Positions 23,413 to 34,720 of a DNA stretch of 64,000 nucleotides are shown here, piece after piece. The position numbers were made by a program, and so were the translations under genes. Below the pieces are notes generated by a model. The model saw only the letters and a list, made by a program, of their open reading frames with translations. It made no database searches and was not told the origin of the DNA. Positions within the stretch are counted from its first letter, which is position 1, and every line of letters starts with the position of its first letter. The stretch is taken from positions 5,211,001-5,275,000 of the forward strand of contig JAZBRS010000013.1 in the NCBI GenBank assembly GCA_037176725.1, given 5' to 3'. Origin of the DNA: Posidonia oceanica. Lineage: Eukaryota; Streptophyta; Magnoliopsida; Alismatales; Posidoniaceae.

Positions 23413-23830
23413 CGGACATCGCATACCTAGGACTCGAACCCCTAATTCGCGTATTGCTTAAGGTAGCCTCCTCAGCACCCGCAGCTCTGCACAACTTGCC
23501 TACTCTGAATGATACTCGCAGTGGTGCACGGCCAGCATCGTTTCCTCGGTTTCGCGTGCCCGACGTCCCACTGTATATACACTGCATTTCACTGCATAAC
23601 ATTGCATCACATTGCATTCTTATTGCGCTACTACTCCTCTGTAGTCATTACCCCAATTTCCACATTTCGTTTTCCCGGACATTGCGTGCTTAGGAAATCG
23701 AACCCTTGGTTCGTGCATTGCTTAAAGTGACGTCCTCAACATCTGCAGCTTTGCGCAGCTTGCCGGCTTTGGACGACACCCGTGGTAGTGTATGGCCTAG
23801 GATTGCGTCCTTGGTATTACGTGCCCGCCA
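23413..23830 (+). repeat. Diverged direct repeat, period about 263 bp
   Basis: The segment starting CGGACATCGCATACCTAGGA at 23413 recurs at 23676 as CGGACATTGCGTGCTTAGGA. Each is followed by TCGAACCC..., ATTGCTTAA, GCAGCT, and a CGTGCCCG end. About 150 bases of each unit are alignable by eye. Confidence 0.75.
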
Positions 23831-24323
23831 CCGCATGCACATCCACAACATCTTACTTTCAACTCTTGCATCGCCTTCACCTCGAGAAAAGCTCAGTGAA
23901 TGGCACCCGCGCTAGAGCTGTACACCGCTTAGCACATTTCGTCGTTTGGCCTTCCTATCTGTATTACCCAACGACCTCTGCATTGCATTTTTTCGCCACT
24001 ACCGCGTGCATGCATCGCTCGCTTTTCCCCCAATGGAGTACAGCACAACGAGCATTAGCGTCAACATCGCATATGCACTACCATCGCATGTTTTCCCCAG
24101 CGGAGTCCAACACGACGGGCATCGATACAACTTTTACATCATGCCTCTGCATTGCATCATGCACCAGCATCTTCATGCATCTGCATTGTGGCAATGAGTC
24201 ATGATTTTCGGTACATCAGCCGAATAAGTGACTCACGCCCACAGCAACATTGGCATCCTACTAGCATCAGGAGGGGTGTCTTGTCTACCCTGAGCAGCGG
24301 CCTCGGTTACCTTGACCTCGCTC

Positions 24324-24336
24324 AAGGAGGGGCATC
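24324..24336 (+). promoter_or_regulatory. Polypurine tract of the Tat-like element
   Basis: AAGGAGGGGCATC lies directly before the 3' LTR. The form AGGAGGGGCATC is typical of Tat-like elements. It primes plus-strand DNA synthesis. Confidence 0.8.
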
Positions 24337-26655
24337 TGTAGACACCCCAATTTGATCGCCAATTTGGCAGATTTCACTCAGGGATCAAGCTCAGAAATCC
24401 AAAACCCCACTTTCCACCTAAACCCAAACCAAAACCCCTCAAATACCAACATTTCTCCACCAACACAAACCTAGGTCCAATAGAAACAAACTTAGGCCCA
24501 TTTAGAAGCCCAGTTGGGACAGGAAGGCCCAATTGCCAGTCACACAGCCGAATGGACCTTGTTGTCGCCACTCGCCCAGGCGACTTGGTCTGTCGCCACT
24601 CACAGCGGCGACTGGACTGTGTTGTCGCCAGCGAGTGCGGCGACTCACCTGTTCAACTCTCTCCCGTGCAAACGGCCGCCTCCCACGACCTGCGGCTGTG
24701 TCGTCTGCCCATGCCGCTCGCGCCACCCCTACCAGAGCTAGCCCATGCCTCTGACACCTCGCCCCATGCCCTACGACCTACAGCCTTGACCGAACAAAAC
24801 TCTCTCTTCTCCTCAAAATCCAAAAAAAGAGAGGGAGGGAAGGAGAGAGGAGGAACCCATCGTTTTCATTCCCGTCCACACTTGGCCGGTGAATTCCCTT
24901 GGTATCCAGAGCGCAAACCAGAGCCCCGAAGCTCCTGAGCGATCACCGAGCTTCCCCGGACGCCGACACAATCTTCCCCCACCCTCCCAAGCCTTTTGCA
25001 CTGTCATCTTCCTTAGCTCCGGTGAGCCACCCAAACTCCGACGAGCCACCCAAAAACTCCGTCCAACGCTGCAATCTCCTTCCTCGCACGCCAGGAAGCA
25101 CCGCCGGACGTCCCCAAGCGCATCCCAACATCGTCGCGCAACCACCGCTCCTCCAGCGCCGCCGCGACCTCCGCATCTTCCAACTCCGATGAGCCACGTC
25201 AAGGAGCGTAGCCGCGTACTCCCGCAGGTGAGTGAAACCTCCTCTACCCTTGTGGCACTCTACTCTTGCTTCCTAGATACTTAATTGCATGCTATCTAGC
25301 TTAATTCCCTGTATGTGGTTTTCTTCTCCGGCGAAAGGTGTCGCCGGCCGTGTGAGGCCGACAAGCCTTTGAGCTCGGTCGGAGACTGTCCTAGCCACCC
25401 GCATTGCATCCTCGGACCTCCCCCTTCTTCCCTCGGCCCTTCTCGAGCCTCGTAGCGACGTCCAGTGGCTTGCCGGCCTTCCTCAAGGTCCGCGGACGTC
25501 TGTCTCCGACAGGAAAGGGACGGAGGTGGAGGAGGCCGTCCGAGCTCGTTTTTGTTCAGTCTTATTGCATGAATGCGTTCTTTGATATGCCATGCTGCTC
25601 TGTGAATGTTTACTTTGATTTTGCAATGTCATTTGCATGGCCAAAATGGGCACCAAAGGTCGCTGCCCGGGACTGTTGGGTTGCTTCCGGCAGTCCTCCG
25701 GTCGACTTCGGACCTCCACATCTCGTGGTCCGGGCATCCATTCTGTGCGATCTTAGTTTCATTTTGATCTTGAATGTGTCATCTATATTTCTGCAGGTCT
25801 GGTTTCTTGTTTCGAACCCATTTGCTAGCCTTCTCGAGGCCATAAAGTTGCCCATCTTGGAAGCCTATACAGGGTCTAGCCGCTGCCCTCTCCGGCGACA
25901 AGTGCCGCCGCCACTCCAACAAGCGACGTGCCTCATCACCCTGAGCACCGGTGACTACCCTTGGCGCCACAGTCACCGCCGACCGAGCCTGGCAACCAGA
26001 CAGTAGCCACACCCATTGTTTGCTGCTTTCGATTTTAATCCCCTTGGCTTGTTTAAACTCTGTTTTAGCTTGTTAATCACTTTATCATTGCATCATGGCA
26101 TCTTAGCCCTAATCATCCATGTTTAGCATGTTTTCCACTAAACAAGGCATGTTTTCAAATGGCATTTAGGCAAGCAAAGCATACATTAGGCATGCATAGC
26201 ATCCATCGCCTACGGGCGTACAGTTAAAGGCAAGCATTTGCCGAAATTCCCGCATATGCGAGCGATTAGCCTTGAAAGACCGATTACTCGGGCATGTCGG
26301 GGGTTCCTAACACCTTCCCCGCACATAACAGGAGTCCTTACCCTTTCTTTGGCCCGCAATGACCATTATGCCCATATCCTAGGCACGAGTCATTTTACTT
26401 TGCATAGCATCGCATCCACTTGCATGTTTTCTATGCTTTCCTCGGTTTTCCTCATCTCCCCGATAATAGACTAGGTGGCGACTCCCTTTTGTCTTATCTT
26501 CTTTGATTTCTTCGCATTTTTTCGGTGTTTTCGAGTCTAGTTTTCTCCCCAAATTCACTACTGACCGCGGCTTCCATCCTCTCTCATGGCACGATCGCAT
26601 CGCAAGCTATGGCAGCGTGCAAGACCCGTCGTGGCCAAGCGGTGGGACGGTCACA
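24337..26655 (+). repeat. 3' LTR of the Tat-like element
   Basis: It is 2,319 bp, from TGTAGACACCCC to GGTCACA, followed by the GTGTA target duplication. It aligns with the 5' LTR throughout, with more differences in the first 130 bases (about one in ten by eye) than in the 3' half. It has a TGGCGACTCC word at 26476-26485. Confidence 0.95.
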
Positions 26656-27910
26656 GTGTATTAAAGGAAAACAAACCAATGTGTCATTAGCTGCTACTTT
26701 GTTGGGTATTCTGAGCGGTCTAAGGGCTTTAAGTTTTATGATCCCACTACTAGGTCATTCTTTGAGACGGGTAATGCTAGGTTTCTTGAGGAAGTAGAGT
26801 TTGAGGGGGAAGATAAGAGTAGAGACATTGTCTTTGAAGAGGAATTTATTTATCTTCCTACAGTTGCTATTGATGATAATCAGGAATTAATTCCTGACAT
26901 TGTTCAAGAGGCAAATCTAGAGCAAGCCATTGTTGATCCCCTCTCCATTCAAGAAGAACAAACTCAACTCCCTCAAGAGCCAATGCCACTTAGGAGGTCC
27001 ACTAGAGAGAAGAGAAGTACGATTTCAGATGATTACATCGTATTTCTCCAAGAACATCAAATAGATGAAGACTTGATGGATGACAATCCAATCAACATCC
27101 ATCAAGCAATCAATAGTTCTAATTCTCAAAAGTGGATAAATGCCATGAATGATGAGTTTAAATCCATGAAGGACAATGACGTTTGGGATCTTGTCCCATT
27201 ACCTGAAGGTGTGAAACCCATTGGTTGCAAATGGATATTTAAAACCAAGATGGATTCATTAGGTAATGTTAAAAGATATAAGGCTCATCTTGTAACTAAG
27301 GGTTTGCTCAAAGGGAAGGCATTGACTATAAAGAGACTTTCCCTCCGTTTTCATCAAAAGACTCTTTTTGGATTATTATGGCATTGGTTGCTCATTTTGA
27401 CCTTGAGCTACACCAAATGGATGTAAGAACAACATTTCTCAATGATGACATTAATGAGATGATCTATATGGTGCAACCAGAACACTTTGCATTAGGTGAC
27501 GCAAAGAAAATGGTTTGCAAACTTAAGAAGTCCATTTATGGTTTAAAGCAAGCATCCCGTCAATGGTATCATAAATTTCATCAAGTTATCATCTCGTTTG
27601 ATTTTGAGATGAATTCGATAGATGATTGTGTATACCATAAGTTCAGTGGGAGTAAATATATTTTCCTGGTCTTGTATGTTGATGACATACTACTTGCCAC
27701 TAATGATATGGACTTACTTATAGAGACCAAGAAATTTCTCTCAAACAAATTTGAGATGAAAGATCTTGGTGAAGCTTCTTTTGTATTAGGAATCCAAATA
27801 CTTCGAGATCACTCTCGAAGTATTCATAGATTATCACAAAAGAACTATATAGAAAAAATCCTTAAAAGGTATGGCATGAGTGGGTGCAAGCCAGGAAATA
27901 CCCCTGTAGC
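26656..27910 (+). pseudogene. Copia A integrase end and reverse transcriptase, part 1
   Basis: Copia A resumes at the duplicated GTGTA with CIKGKQTN, then jumps by a deletion near 26680-26695 to SCYFVGYSERSKGFKFYDP, the post-core region of the integrase. The DDE core (roughly 0.8 kb expected) is missing. RT follows with NDEFKSMKDNDVWDLVPLP, CKWIFKTKMD, a frameshift zone at about 27300-27370, then LHQMDVRTTFLND, YGLKQASRQWYHKF and the catalytic YVDDI (27676-27690). It runs up to CKPGNTPVA, where the solo LTR is inserted. The RT palm Asp pair is present, but the ORF is split. Confidence 0.85.
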
Positions 27911-30728
27911 TGTAGACACCCTGTTTTGATGGCTGTTCGTCGATGGACCTTTTTTGGAAGCTTGCTCGGAATGCAGAAAGGAAGACCCTCACCTCCAAAC
28001 CCTAATCCTTGACCTAAAACCCACCTAGACCTCACCTAAACCATACCTAAGCCAATCCTAAGCCTTAACCTAAGCCTCAACCTAAGCCAAAAATCCCAAA
28101 ATACCTCTAAAACCACTCTGGGACATTAGACGCTTGATGTGCCAGTGTCCAACATTGGACGCTGTATTTTCTAGCATCTAACGTTGGACACTGCACTGGT
28201 TAGCGTCCAACGCGTCGGCCGCAACAGCCCCTTTGGCCGCCCTCCACCGTGCCTAGGGCCATTCTTCGCCTCCTCCATCGCTTCCCACGGACCACCCAGC
28301 CACCTAGCTCGGCCCATGAATCGGTGCCTCGCCCCAGAACCACCTAGCCAAGCCATAGCCGCCCCTACAGTCCTCCTCCCGTGCAAACGGCCACCCATGC
28401 CGGCCTGACACCTTCACCTTGACTTTCACCACGTCTAACACCTCCCACGACCTCGCACCCATGCCTCCACGATCCCACGATCTCCTCTCCACCTTGCCCT
28501 ACCACCAGAACCCCTTTTGCAGGCTTGACCAATCAAAACCAACCCAACCCATCTCCTTCAACTGTTGCCACACTTGCCCGTGCATTCCAGAGAGAATTGA
28601 GAGACCGCTAGAGCCTCCCAACCTCCTAGAACAATCCAGAGGGGTCCCCTCGTGTGAGAGGAACCTTCCCAAGCATTCCCCTCACTTCCAGGCCATCCAT
28701 CCGAGGCGCAGTCCGCCACCATCTATCATCTCTAACCGGCCACGCACACAGCTCCTCCAGGCCACGTACAAGTAAATTCTTTTCTCTTGTGCGTCCCCCA
28801 TCTCTTCCTCATCATACCAGAGCCTCATAGCCAAGCTTCATGGCTCTCTGGTCATCCAGATGGCCGGAAAAGCCATGAACGCCGGCAGCAAGAGGGAGGA
28901 GGTGGGTGGAGTGATCCATGCACCTATTTTTTATTTTAAATATATGATCATGATCGTTGTCTCATGCTGATGCTTCCTAGCTACTTAGTTTACAGTTTTG
29001 GATCAATTTGAGCATCGATTCTAGCTGGGAAGTTTCCTGACTTGTTAGACGCACAACCTGGTACGTCTAACATTGGACGCGCCCTATGGCAGCGTCCAAC
29101 ACCCCTGTTGCCTTTGATTATTTTGTTTCCTTGCTATTATGATTTAAATGCTATCCTACGTGATTTAATATCTTGCATGCTTCCTCTTACGCATCTGGAT
29201 GTCATGATAGGAATCTAGTGTTTGCTTTTGGCTTGGGTTCCCTCTTTGGTTCTTCAGAGTAGTCTGCTTGGGTGTAGGACGCATGGCTTCATGCGTCTTA
29301 TGTAAGACGCTGGCCACTCCCACGTCCTACAACCCTGAGTTTCATCTTGCACTTTAGCATCTTTAAATTGCTTTTACTTGATATGTCTGCCATCTCCATG
29401 TTTGCATGTTGAGATCTGAGCTTCCTTTCAGTTATTTGCAGGTTTATATCATGGTTCTTTTTTTCTTTTTTTATCAAGTTTGCATGATAAGCTTTTGTCT
29501 CTGCCTTCTGTATGTTGGACACTTAGTCCTTCAACGTTTTATGTAAGACGCTGGTTATTAATGCGTTTAATAACATTCTTGTCTTGGATCAGTCAAATGC
29601 CTGTGATTTATTCTTAAAAATCTTTTTGCTTCTCATCTTGCTTTCATACCATGATCTGCATGTTTTCCCATCACCATATTGCATCAACGTCATGTTTAAT
29701 CACTTAGCATGCATGCATATTTTCAAAATCCAAGCTCAGGTGTTGGACGCTGGGATTTCCAGCGTCCAACGTTAGACGCTGTTGATCACAGCGTCCAATG
29801 CCCTCTGCTTGTTTAAAACAGGTTCATCTCTTGCATTCGATTTCTGTGTTGTTGCTTTGATCCCTTTGCATGGTTTATCTGCTTGGCATGGTTTATCTGT
29901 CCATAGTTTTTACATCGCATAGGAAACCCATTTTCCAAACATGCATGTTTTTCTGTAAGCTTCATCTACCTTCTATGTTGGACGCTGGCTGTTACTGTGC
30001 CCTACATAGGACGCTGGTTAAGCCAGCGTCCAATGCTTTAAGTTGGCTGCACTCAGCTTCTTTGAATCATTTTCGACTCGAATTTTGTTTTTGATGTTTG
30101 ATCGCTCCCAGGCCATGTTCTAGCATCCAAGCATGTAGTCTAATAGGGGTTTTCAAGTTTTGCACCTCAGCTTAGCTTCCCCAGCCTGTTTTCATACTTT
30201 TATGGCATTTCATACTTTAACTAGTCGCATTTAACAAAGTTTTGCTAAGCTTTGCATGGTTTATAATTACATCTTGCATGCCGCCTTAGGGCGAACATAA
30301 ACTGGCATTCATTTGCCAACATTTGCCACACAAGAGCAGAAAAGCCAAGAAAGACCGATTCCTCGGGTGTGTCGGGGATGCCTAACACCTTCCCCGCACG
30401 TAACAGGAGTCCTTACCCTTTCTTTAGACCGCATTGACCTTGTGTCATATACATTTTGACTGGATTGGCATGTTTTCTTATTGCTTGAGTTTTCTCGCAT
30501 GTTTTCATACGGTTTTCCTAGTCTTCCCGTTTTAATAGATTAGGTGGCGACTCCTTGTCTTCTATTTATTTTCCTTTGCGTTCTTCGCCAGTTTTCCGGT
30601 GTTTACGAGTCGAGTTTTCTCCCTGGATTCACTGCTGACTGCAGCTTCCCCCTCTCTCACAGCACGATCGCATCGCGAGCTATGGCAGTGGTGCGAGACC
30701 CATCGTGGCTGAGCGCGGGACGGTCACA
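27911..30728 (+). mobile_element. Solo LTR F, Tat/Ogre-like
   Basis: It is 2,818 bp, from TGTAGACACCCTG to GGTCACA, with a perfect GTAGC duplication at 27906-27910 and 30729-30733. It shares the conserved block (about 30350-30424), the word TGGCGACTCC (30545-30554) and the last 100 bases with the other Tat-like LTRs, but its 5' two thirds are different. It carries GACGCTGG/CCAGCGTC words. No internal domain remains, so it is a solo LTR within copia A RT. Confidence 0.95.
29275..30035 (+). repeat. Perfect hairpins built on GACGC(TGG) in solo LTR F
   Basis: GACGCATG (29278-29285) pairs with 29290-29297 (4-base loop). GTTGGACGCTGG (29742-29753) pairs with 29759-29770 (5-base loop, 12-bp stem). 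GACGCTG at 29774-29780 pairs with CAGCGTC about 8 bases on. GGACGCTGG (30009-30017) pairs with 30023-30031. Further copies of the words lie at about 28126-28215 and 29045-29103. Confidence 0.9.
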
Positions 30729-30733
30729 GTAGC

Positions 30734-31005
30734 TAAGGGAGACAAGTTTAGTCTCAAATACCTATAAATGATTTTGAACATAAGGAAATGCAAAAGAATC
30801 CATATGCTTCGGCAGTTGGGAGTCTTATGTATGTTTAGGTTTGTATGCGTCCGGATCTCGTGTACATTATTGGTATGTTAAGCAAATACTTAAGCAATCC
30901 AAGTATGGATCACTAGAAAACTGTTAAGTGGGTCATGCGGTATTTGCAAAGAACAAAAGACTTCGCACTTGTTTATAGGAAATCGGATCAACTGGAGATC
31001 ATTGG
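30734..31005 (+). pseudogene. Copia A RT/RNase H connection, part 2
   Basis: After the duplicated GTAGC the frame continues KGDKFSLKYP, NPYASAVGSLMYV, a stop (TAG for Gln), RPDLVYIIGMLSKYLSNPS, a stop where Trp is expected (DHW), RYLQRTKDFALVYRKSDQLE and IIG. This is the copia region linking RT to RNase H. It stops at ATTGG (31001-31005), where copia B is inserted. Confidence 0.9.
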
Positions 31006-32272
31006 TGTTAGGATCGAGTGGCTACTCTAGAGGGGGTGAATAGAGTATTTAAAATTTTCTTAAACCTTTGAGATAATTTAAATAACTTTACTTAGGGAAA
31101 TACAAATAAATAATCAATACAGTTGAAATCTACTTATCTCATACACAGAAGAGGGAGAGAGACAATGATATATGACACAAGTATGTGTAGTGGTTCAGCC
31201 AACCCTGTCCTAGTCCACTCCCAGATCCCCTTTGGAGTTCCCTTAATCTTGAATCAATGTAACTACACTTACTTGAAGAAGATTAAAGCCTCCTATGCAA
31301 ATCCCGTAGAGACCTTCTCACAACCGGAGAAGCAAGCACCTTGGTTCACCAAGCTCTTACAATCAGTAACCCTTTTGATCTCCCAGATCAGATATTGGCA
31401 ATAGGATGACAATGTAGCTCTTTCTAGCTGTTTTTGGGAGAATACTCACTATATGTGGGAATTAAGCTTGAGTATAGGTAGTATATGATATGATGTGTGT
31501 TGGTATCCTTTGGGGGGGTCCTTGGGGGTCATATTTATAGGTGTAGCAAGGTTCAGGTTTGAGTCTAATGGATAGTACAATGTTTACAAAACAGATAGTT
31601 CATTCGGTATGCTGAAAAGGTTCGGTCGATCGAAATTCTCCAACGTTCGACTAATTCGGCAGACCGAAATATTTCAGAGTTCTGAACTTAATCTTAGTTG
31701 TAAATTCTCAGACCTTGATTTCGGTGTACCGGGAGTATTTGGTAGGCTGTTTGGATACTCTCCAGATTTCGGTATACCGATACATATTGGTTTGCCGTTT
31801 TGGCTCTAACGGTCATATTTAAATGATTTTTCTCTATAGCCCTGGTTCGGTACACTAGATAAATTCATTATGCCGATTCTGACCTAACTTCTATACTTAG
31901 GATTTTTCTAAGTGTTTTCTTGGTTTGGGTATGAATATTTTCCTAGAAGTTTTGGGATGACTTGGGAGATCTTTTACATCCATTCTACGAAAATCTTTTA
32001 CATCCATTCTAGGAGTACATCAATAAAGAAAAATTACATACGAATTATTACAACATGAAATAATATGATCTTGAATTTCTTCTTGTCTTCATGTAGACTT
32101 TGATGTAGAATTTCCTTTTGCACTCTACGCTTTACTTGATATTCTTCACATGTTGATTTCCCTCAGGTATTCCACCTATCTTAAAAGCAGCTGAAGAATA
32201 TATTCTCAAGTAATATTTATTAGTTCCAATTGTTATCATCAAAATTAAATATATCATAGATTATTTTCAACA
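31006..32272 (-). repeat. 3' LTR of copia B
   Basis: On the plus strand it runs from TGTTAGGATCGAG to TTTTCAACA, 1,267 bp. It contains TTCGGTATGC and related TCGG..CCGA words at about 31600-31870. By eye about 6% of positions differ from the 5' LTR in the first 140 bases. Confidence 0.95.
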
Positions 32273-32287
32273 ATCTCCTCCTTTTTT
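32273..32287 (-). promoter_or_regulatory. Polypurine tract of copia B
   Basis: On the minus strand AAAAAAGGAGGAGAT lies directly upstream of the 3' LTR, the expected place for plus-strand priming. Confidence 0.9.
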
Positions 32288-33477
32288 ATGATGACAAAAC
32301 TTATGCATTAAAATATCCATTTATAATTTTTCTTCCCCTATCAATAGGCATAATACAATTTGAGAATATGATAATCATATAACTAATTTCAAATTGATAT
32401 TAATGCTCCCCCTGTCTATAAGCCTAGATAAGCATAAATTAAATTGAGAAATTGATAATCAGATAATGATAATTTCAATTTAATATTCATGCTCCCCCTA
32501 TCTATAAGCTTTGATGCAAATATATTTTCATGTTAATTTGTCTCCCCCTTTTTGTCATTATACAAAAGGGTTAACTCAGCAGAATATATTTAAAATTATG
32601 ATGAAATAATTTTCTACAGAATATTAGTACATTACTATCCATTTTTCATATAAATTCATGCATTTGTCCATATTAGCACATATTTGATTAGTGTGCACAA
32701 TACCATATCATTTACAGAATCTCCATTATGAATTTTTCAAAAGGATTGATATAGCTTAAAAAATAGATGTTAAAGCTCACAACATATATCACTCATATAT
32801 CATTCATATATATCATTCTTATGTATCATCCATGTATATCATTTATATACCACATTTTTATATGTATTCAATCATTTGTTCATACAATCATTTTCATGTT
32901 AGCTCAAACATGAGTTACATAAAGCCATGACCATATTTCCATATAACTAAACCATACATAAAGCTATGAACATACATTCATATATCTAACCATATAGTCA
33001 TTCTAATACTGTTTCAGGTAGACATTCATATAACCATCCATATCATTACACCATTTTCATATTAACTCAAAGATGAGTTTCATTACTTCATATATAATTT
33101 CATTCAATGGTACTTTGAATATAACCATACTCATATTAACTCAAAGATGAGTTTTATAAAGCCATTCAAAAACACTATACCATATATAACCATATTTTCA
33201 ATTCATACCAAGCACACATATATGTTCTAAATAAAATTCATTACAATGAGTTTAAGAGAGAATTCATTACATTGATACTCAGATTTCATGTTCATACATA
33301 AACATATTCAAATACAGAAGAGATGACTTGAGATTAGTTTCAAGTATCAGAAGGTGGAGGAAAACATCCTCGTAAATAGCTCATTCTCTCTTCATGACAG
33401 TGATCTATCTTTGCAAAACACTGATAAATTTTCTCATCAATCCGATCAAATCATTGAGAGGACTCAACCTTGAATTC
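32288..33477 (-). other. Copia B 3' non-coding region with inverted words
   Basis: AT-rich with no gene. AACTCAAAGATGAGTT (33064, 33137) and AGCTCAAACATGAGTT (near 32902) are short hairpins. Two copies of a segment with GCTCCCCCTGTCTATAAGC and GCTCCCCCTATCTATAAGC lie at about 32404 and 32490. CATATATCATTCAT-like runs lie near 32790-32860. Confidence 0.7.
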
Positions 33478-34455
33478 CTAAAATCTGGTGGATAAAGAAA
33501 TTAATTCATTTCTCAAGATTTCAAATTGTTCTTTTGAAACCCCACCATTGTCAGACTCTTTTGAACTTTCTTCTTCAGGAGTAGGTGTGTGGGAAGAGGA
33601 AGGTTGGACACTCTTGAGAGCCTTGGATCTCTCCAATGCTCGCTCCATCTTTTCTTTGACGACACTATCTATGGATTTGGTTCTAATGGGAAGTGAGGGC
33701 TCACTTTCTAATGAAACATTATAATGAATGAAAAGATATGTAAGAAGACGTCCAAAGAATAACTTGGTCTTTATGTGTGTCATACAGTGGATTATGACAC
33801 GAGACTAATTAACAGGTATCTTTTTAGTAATTGCATATACTACCTTGCATGTTAATCCACTTAATTCATCAAAGTGTCCTTTCTTTTGGATTACATTTGC
33901 AGCAAGAATATATGTTATTATCCTAGATACCTTTGTTAATTGATTTATTTTATTTGGAATAAATGTGCTCTTTTTATTTAAGGAGATGGTTTTATTGATT
34001 TCTAGATATGATAATCCTAATTCTTCAATGGTTAAAATGATATCTAACCCTAAAGATGGGATTTTCAATAGTTGTCCTATGAGCATTTCATCAAAAGGGA
34101 TCTCTACACCTAATAGGTAAGATTCACAGGTATCAGTCGAAATTCCAAGATTGGCATAAAACTGGGAGACTAGGTGTGGATAATATCTATTGTCGCCAAT
34201 AGAAGCTAGAAGTGGAGTAAGAGATTGGATTTGAAATAGAGATCCAATATCTCCCAAGGAATCAAAGTTTACCTTCCGGCTAGTGAGGACCTCTCTATTG
34301 GCGAACCTTTCCTGGTGAGCTTTCATGGCGGCCTCGTCGACGAAGTCGAGAAACTTGCTGCCATGCATGTGGTCGTCATCAGAGGAGTCGATGGAGGGGG
34401 TGACGGAGGGGGCTTTCCTTTTTGGTTTCTGCGCCATACTATTCATGGGTGCCAT
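33478..34455 (-). pseudogene. Copia B third ORF (env-like position), one in-frame stop
   Basis: From ATG at 34455 the reading runs 216 codons to a TAG, then continues in frame from SRVIIHCMTHIKTKLFFGRL to 33478, about 325 codons in all. It starts MAPMNSMAQKPKRKAPSVTP and has LLASIGDNRYYPHLVSQFYA, which looks like the plant-specific retroelement ORF domain labelled 'putative plant transposon protein'. SIRE elements have an ORF in this position that was called envelope-like. I see no convincing signal peptide or fusion peptide, so an envelope role is not supported. The C-terminal part is acidic and Ser-rich (TPTPEEESSKESD). Confidence 0.7.
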
Positions 34456-34720
34456 GCATGAAAGGAAGGACAGAAAGGGGGTCGGAAAAGGGTTTTAGGA
34501 GGTGAGATGTGGAATCAATCAGGAGTCTAGGGCACTTGAGCGAAGGAGGAAGTTAGGGAGGAAAGGAGAGTCGGTCGGTCGAATGAAGAAGAATGGGTTT
34601 TTAGAAACATAAACCCTAGGATTTATAAACGGGAATGATTTTTTTTTTAATAAAAATCGGTATGCCGAAAGATGAACGATATGCCGGTTTGTTCGACATA
34701 AAAGAATAATTCATTCAACC

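Larger units (their letters stand above)
14673..26655 (+). mobile_element. Tat/Ogre-like, gag-only LTR retrotransposon (TR-GAG type)
   Basis: The element is 11,983 bp, with LTRs at 14673-16978 and 24337-26655, a primer binding site at 16984, a polypurine tract at 24324-24336 and 5-bp target duplications GTGTA. Only a decayed gag is recognisable (18118-20612). I find no protease, RT, RNase H or integrase in the remaining 3.7 kb, which is instead filled with hairpin-word repeats. That makes it a non-autonomous element that would need enzymes from a relative. It inserted into the GAG-pre-integrase region of copia A. Confidence 0.9.

Noticed and set aside
20613..24336. A hidden pol gene in the Tat-like element
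   Set aside because: No RT (YxDD), integrase (HHCC, DDE) or protease motif was found in any frame; the region is repeats.
33478..34455. Retroviral envelope gene
   Set aside because: Only its position is envelope-like; I see no signal peptide, membrane anchor or cleavage site.
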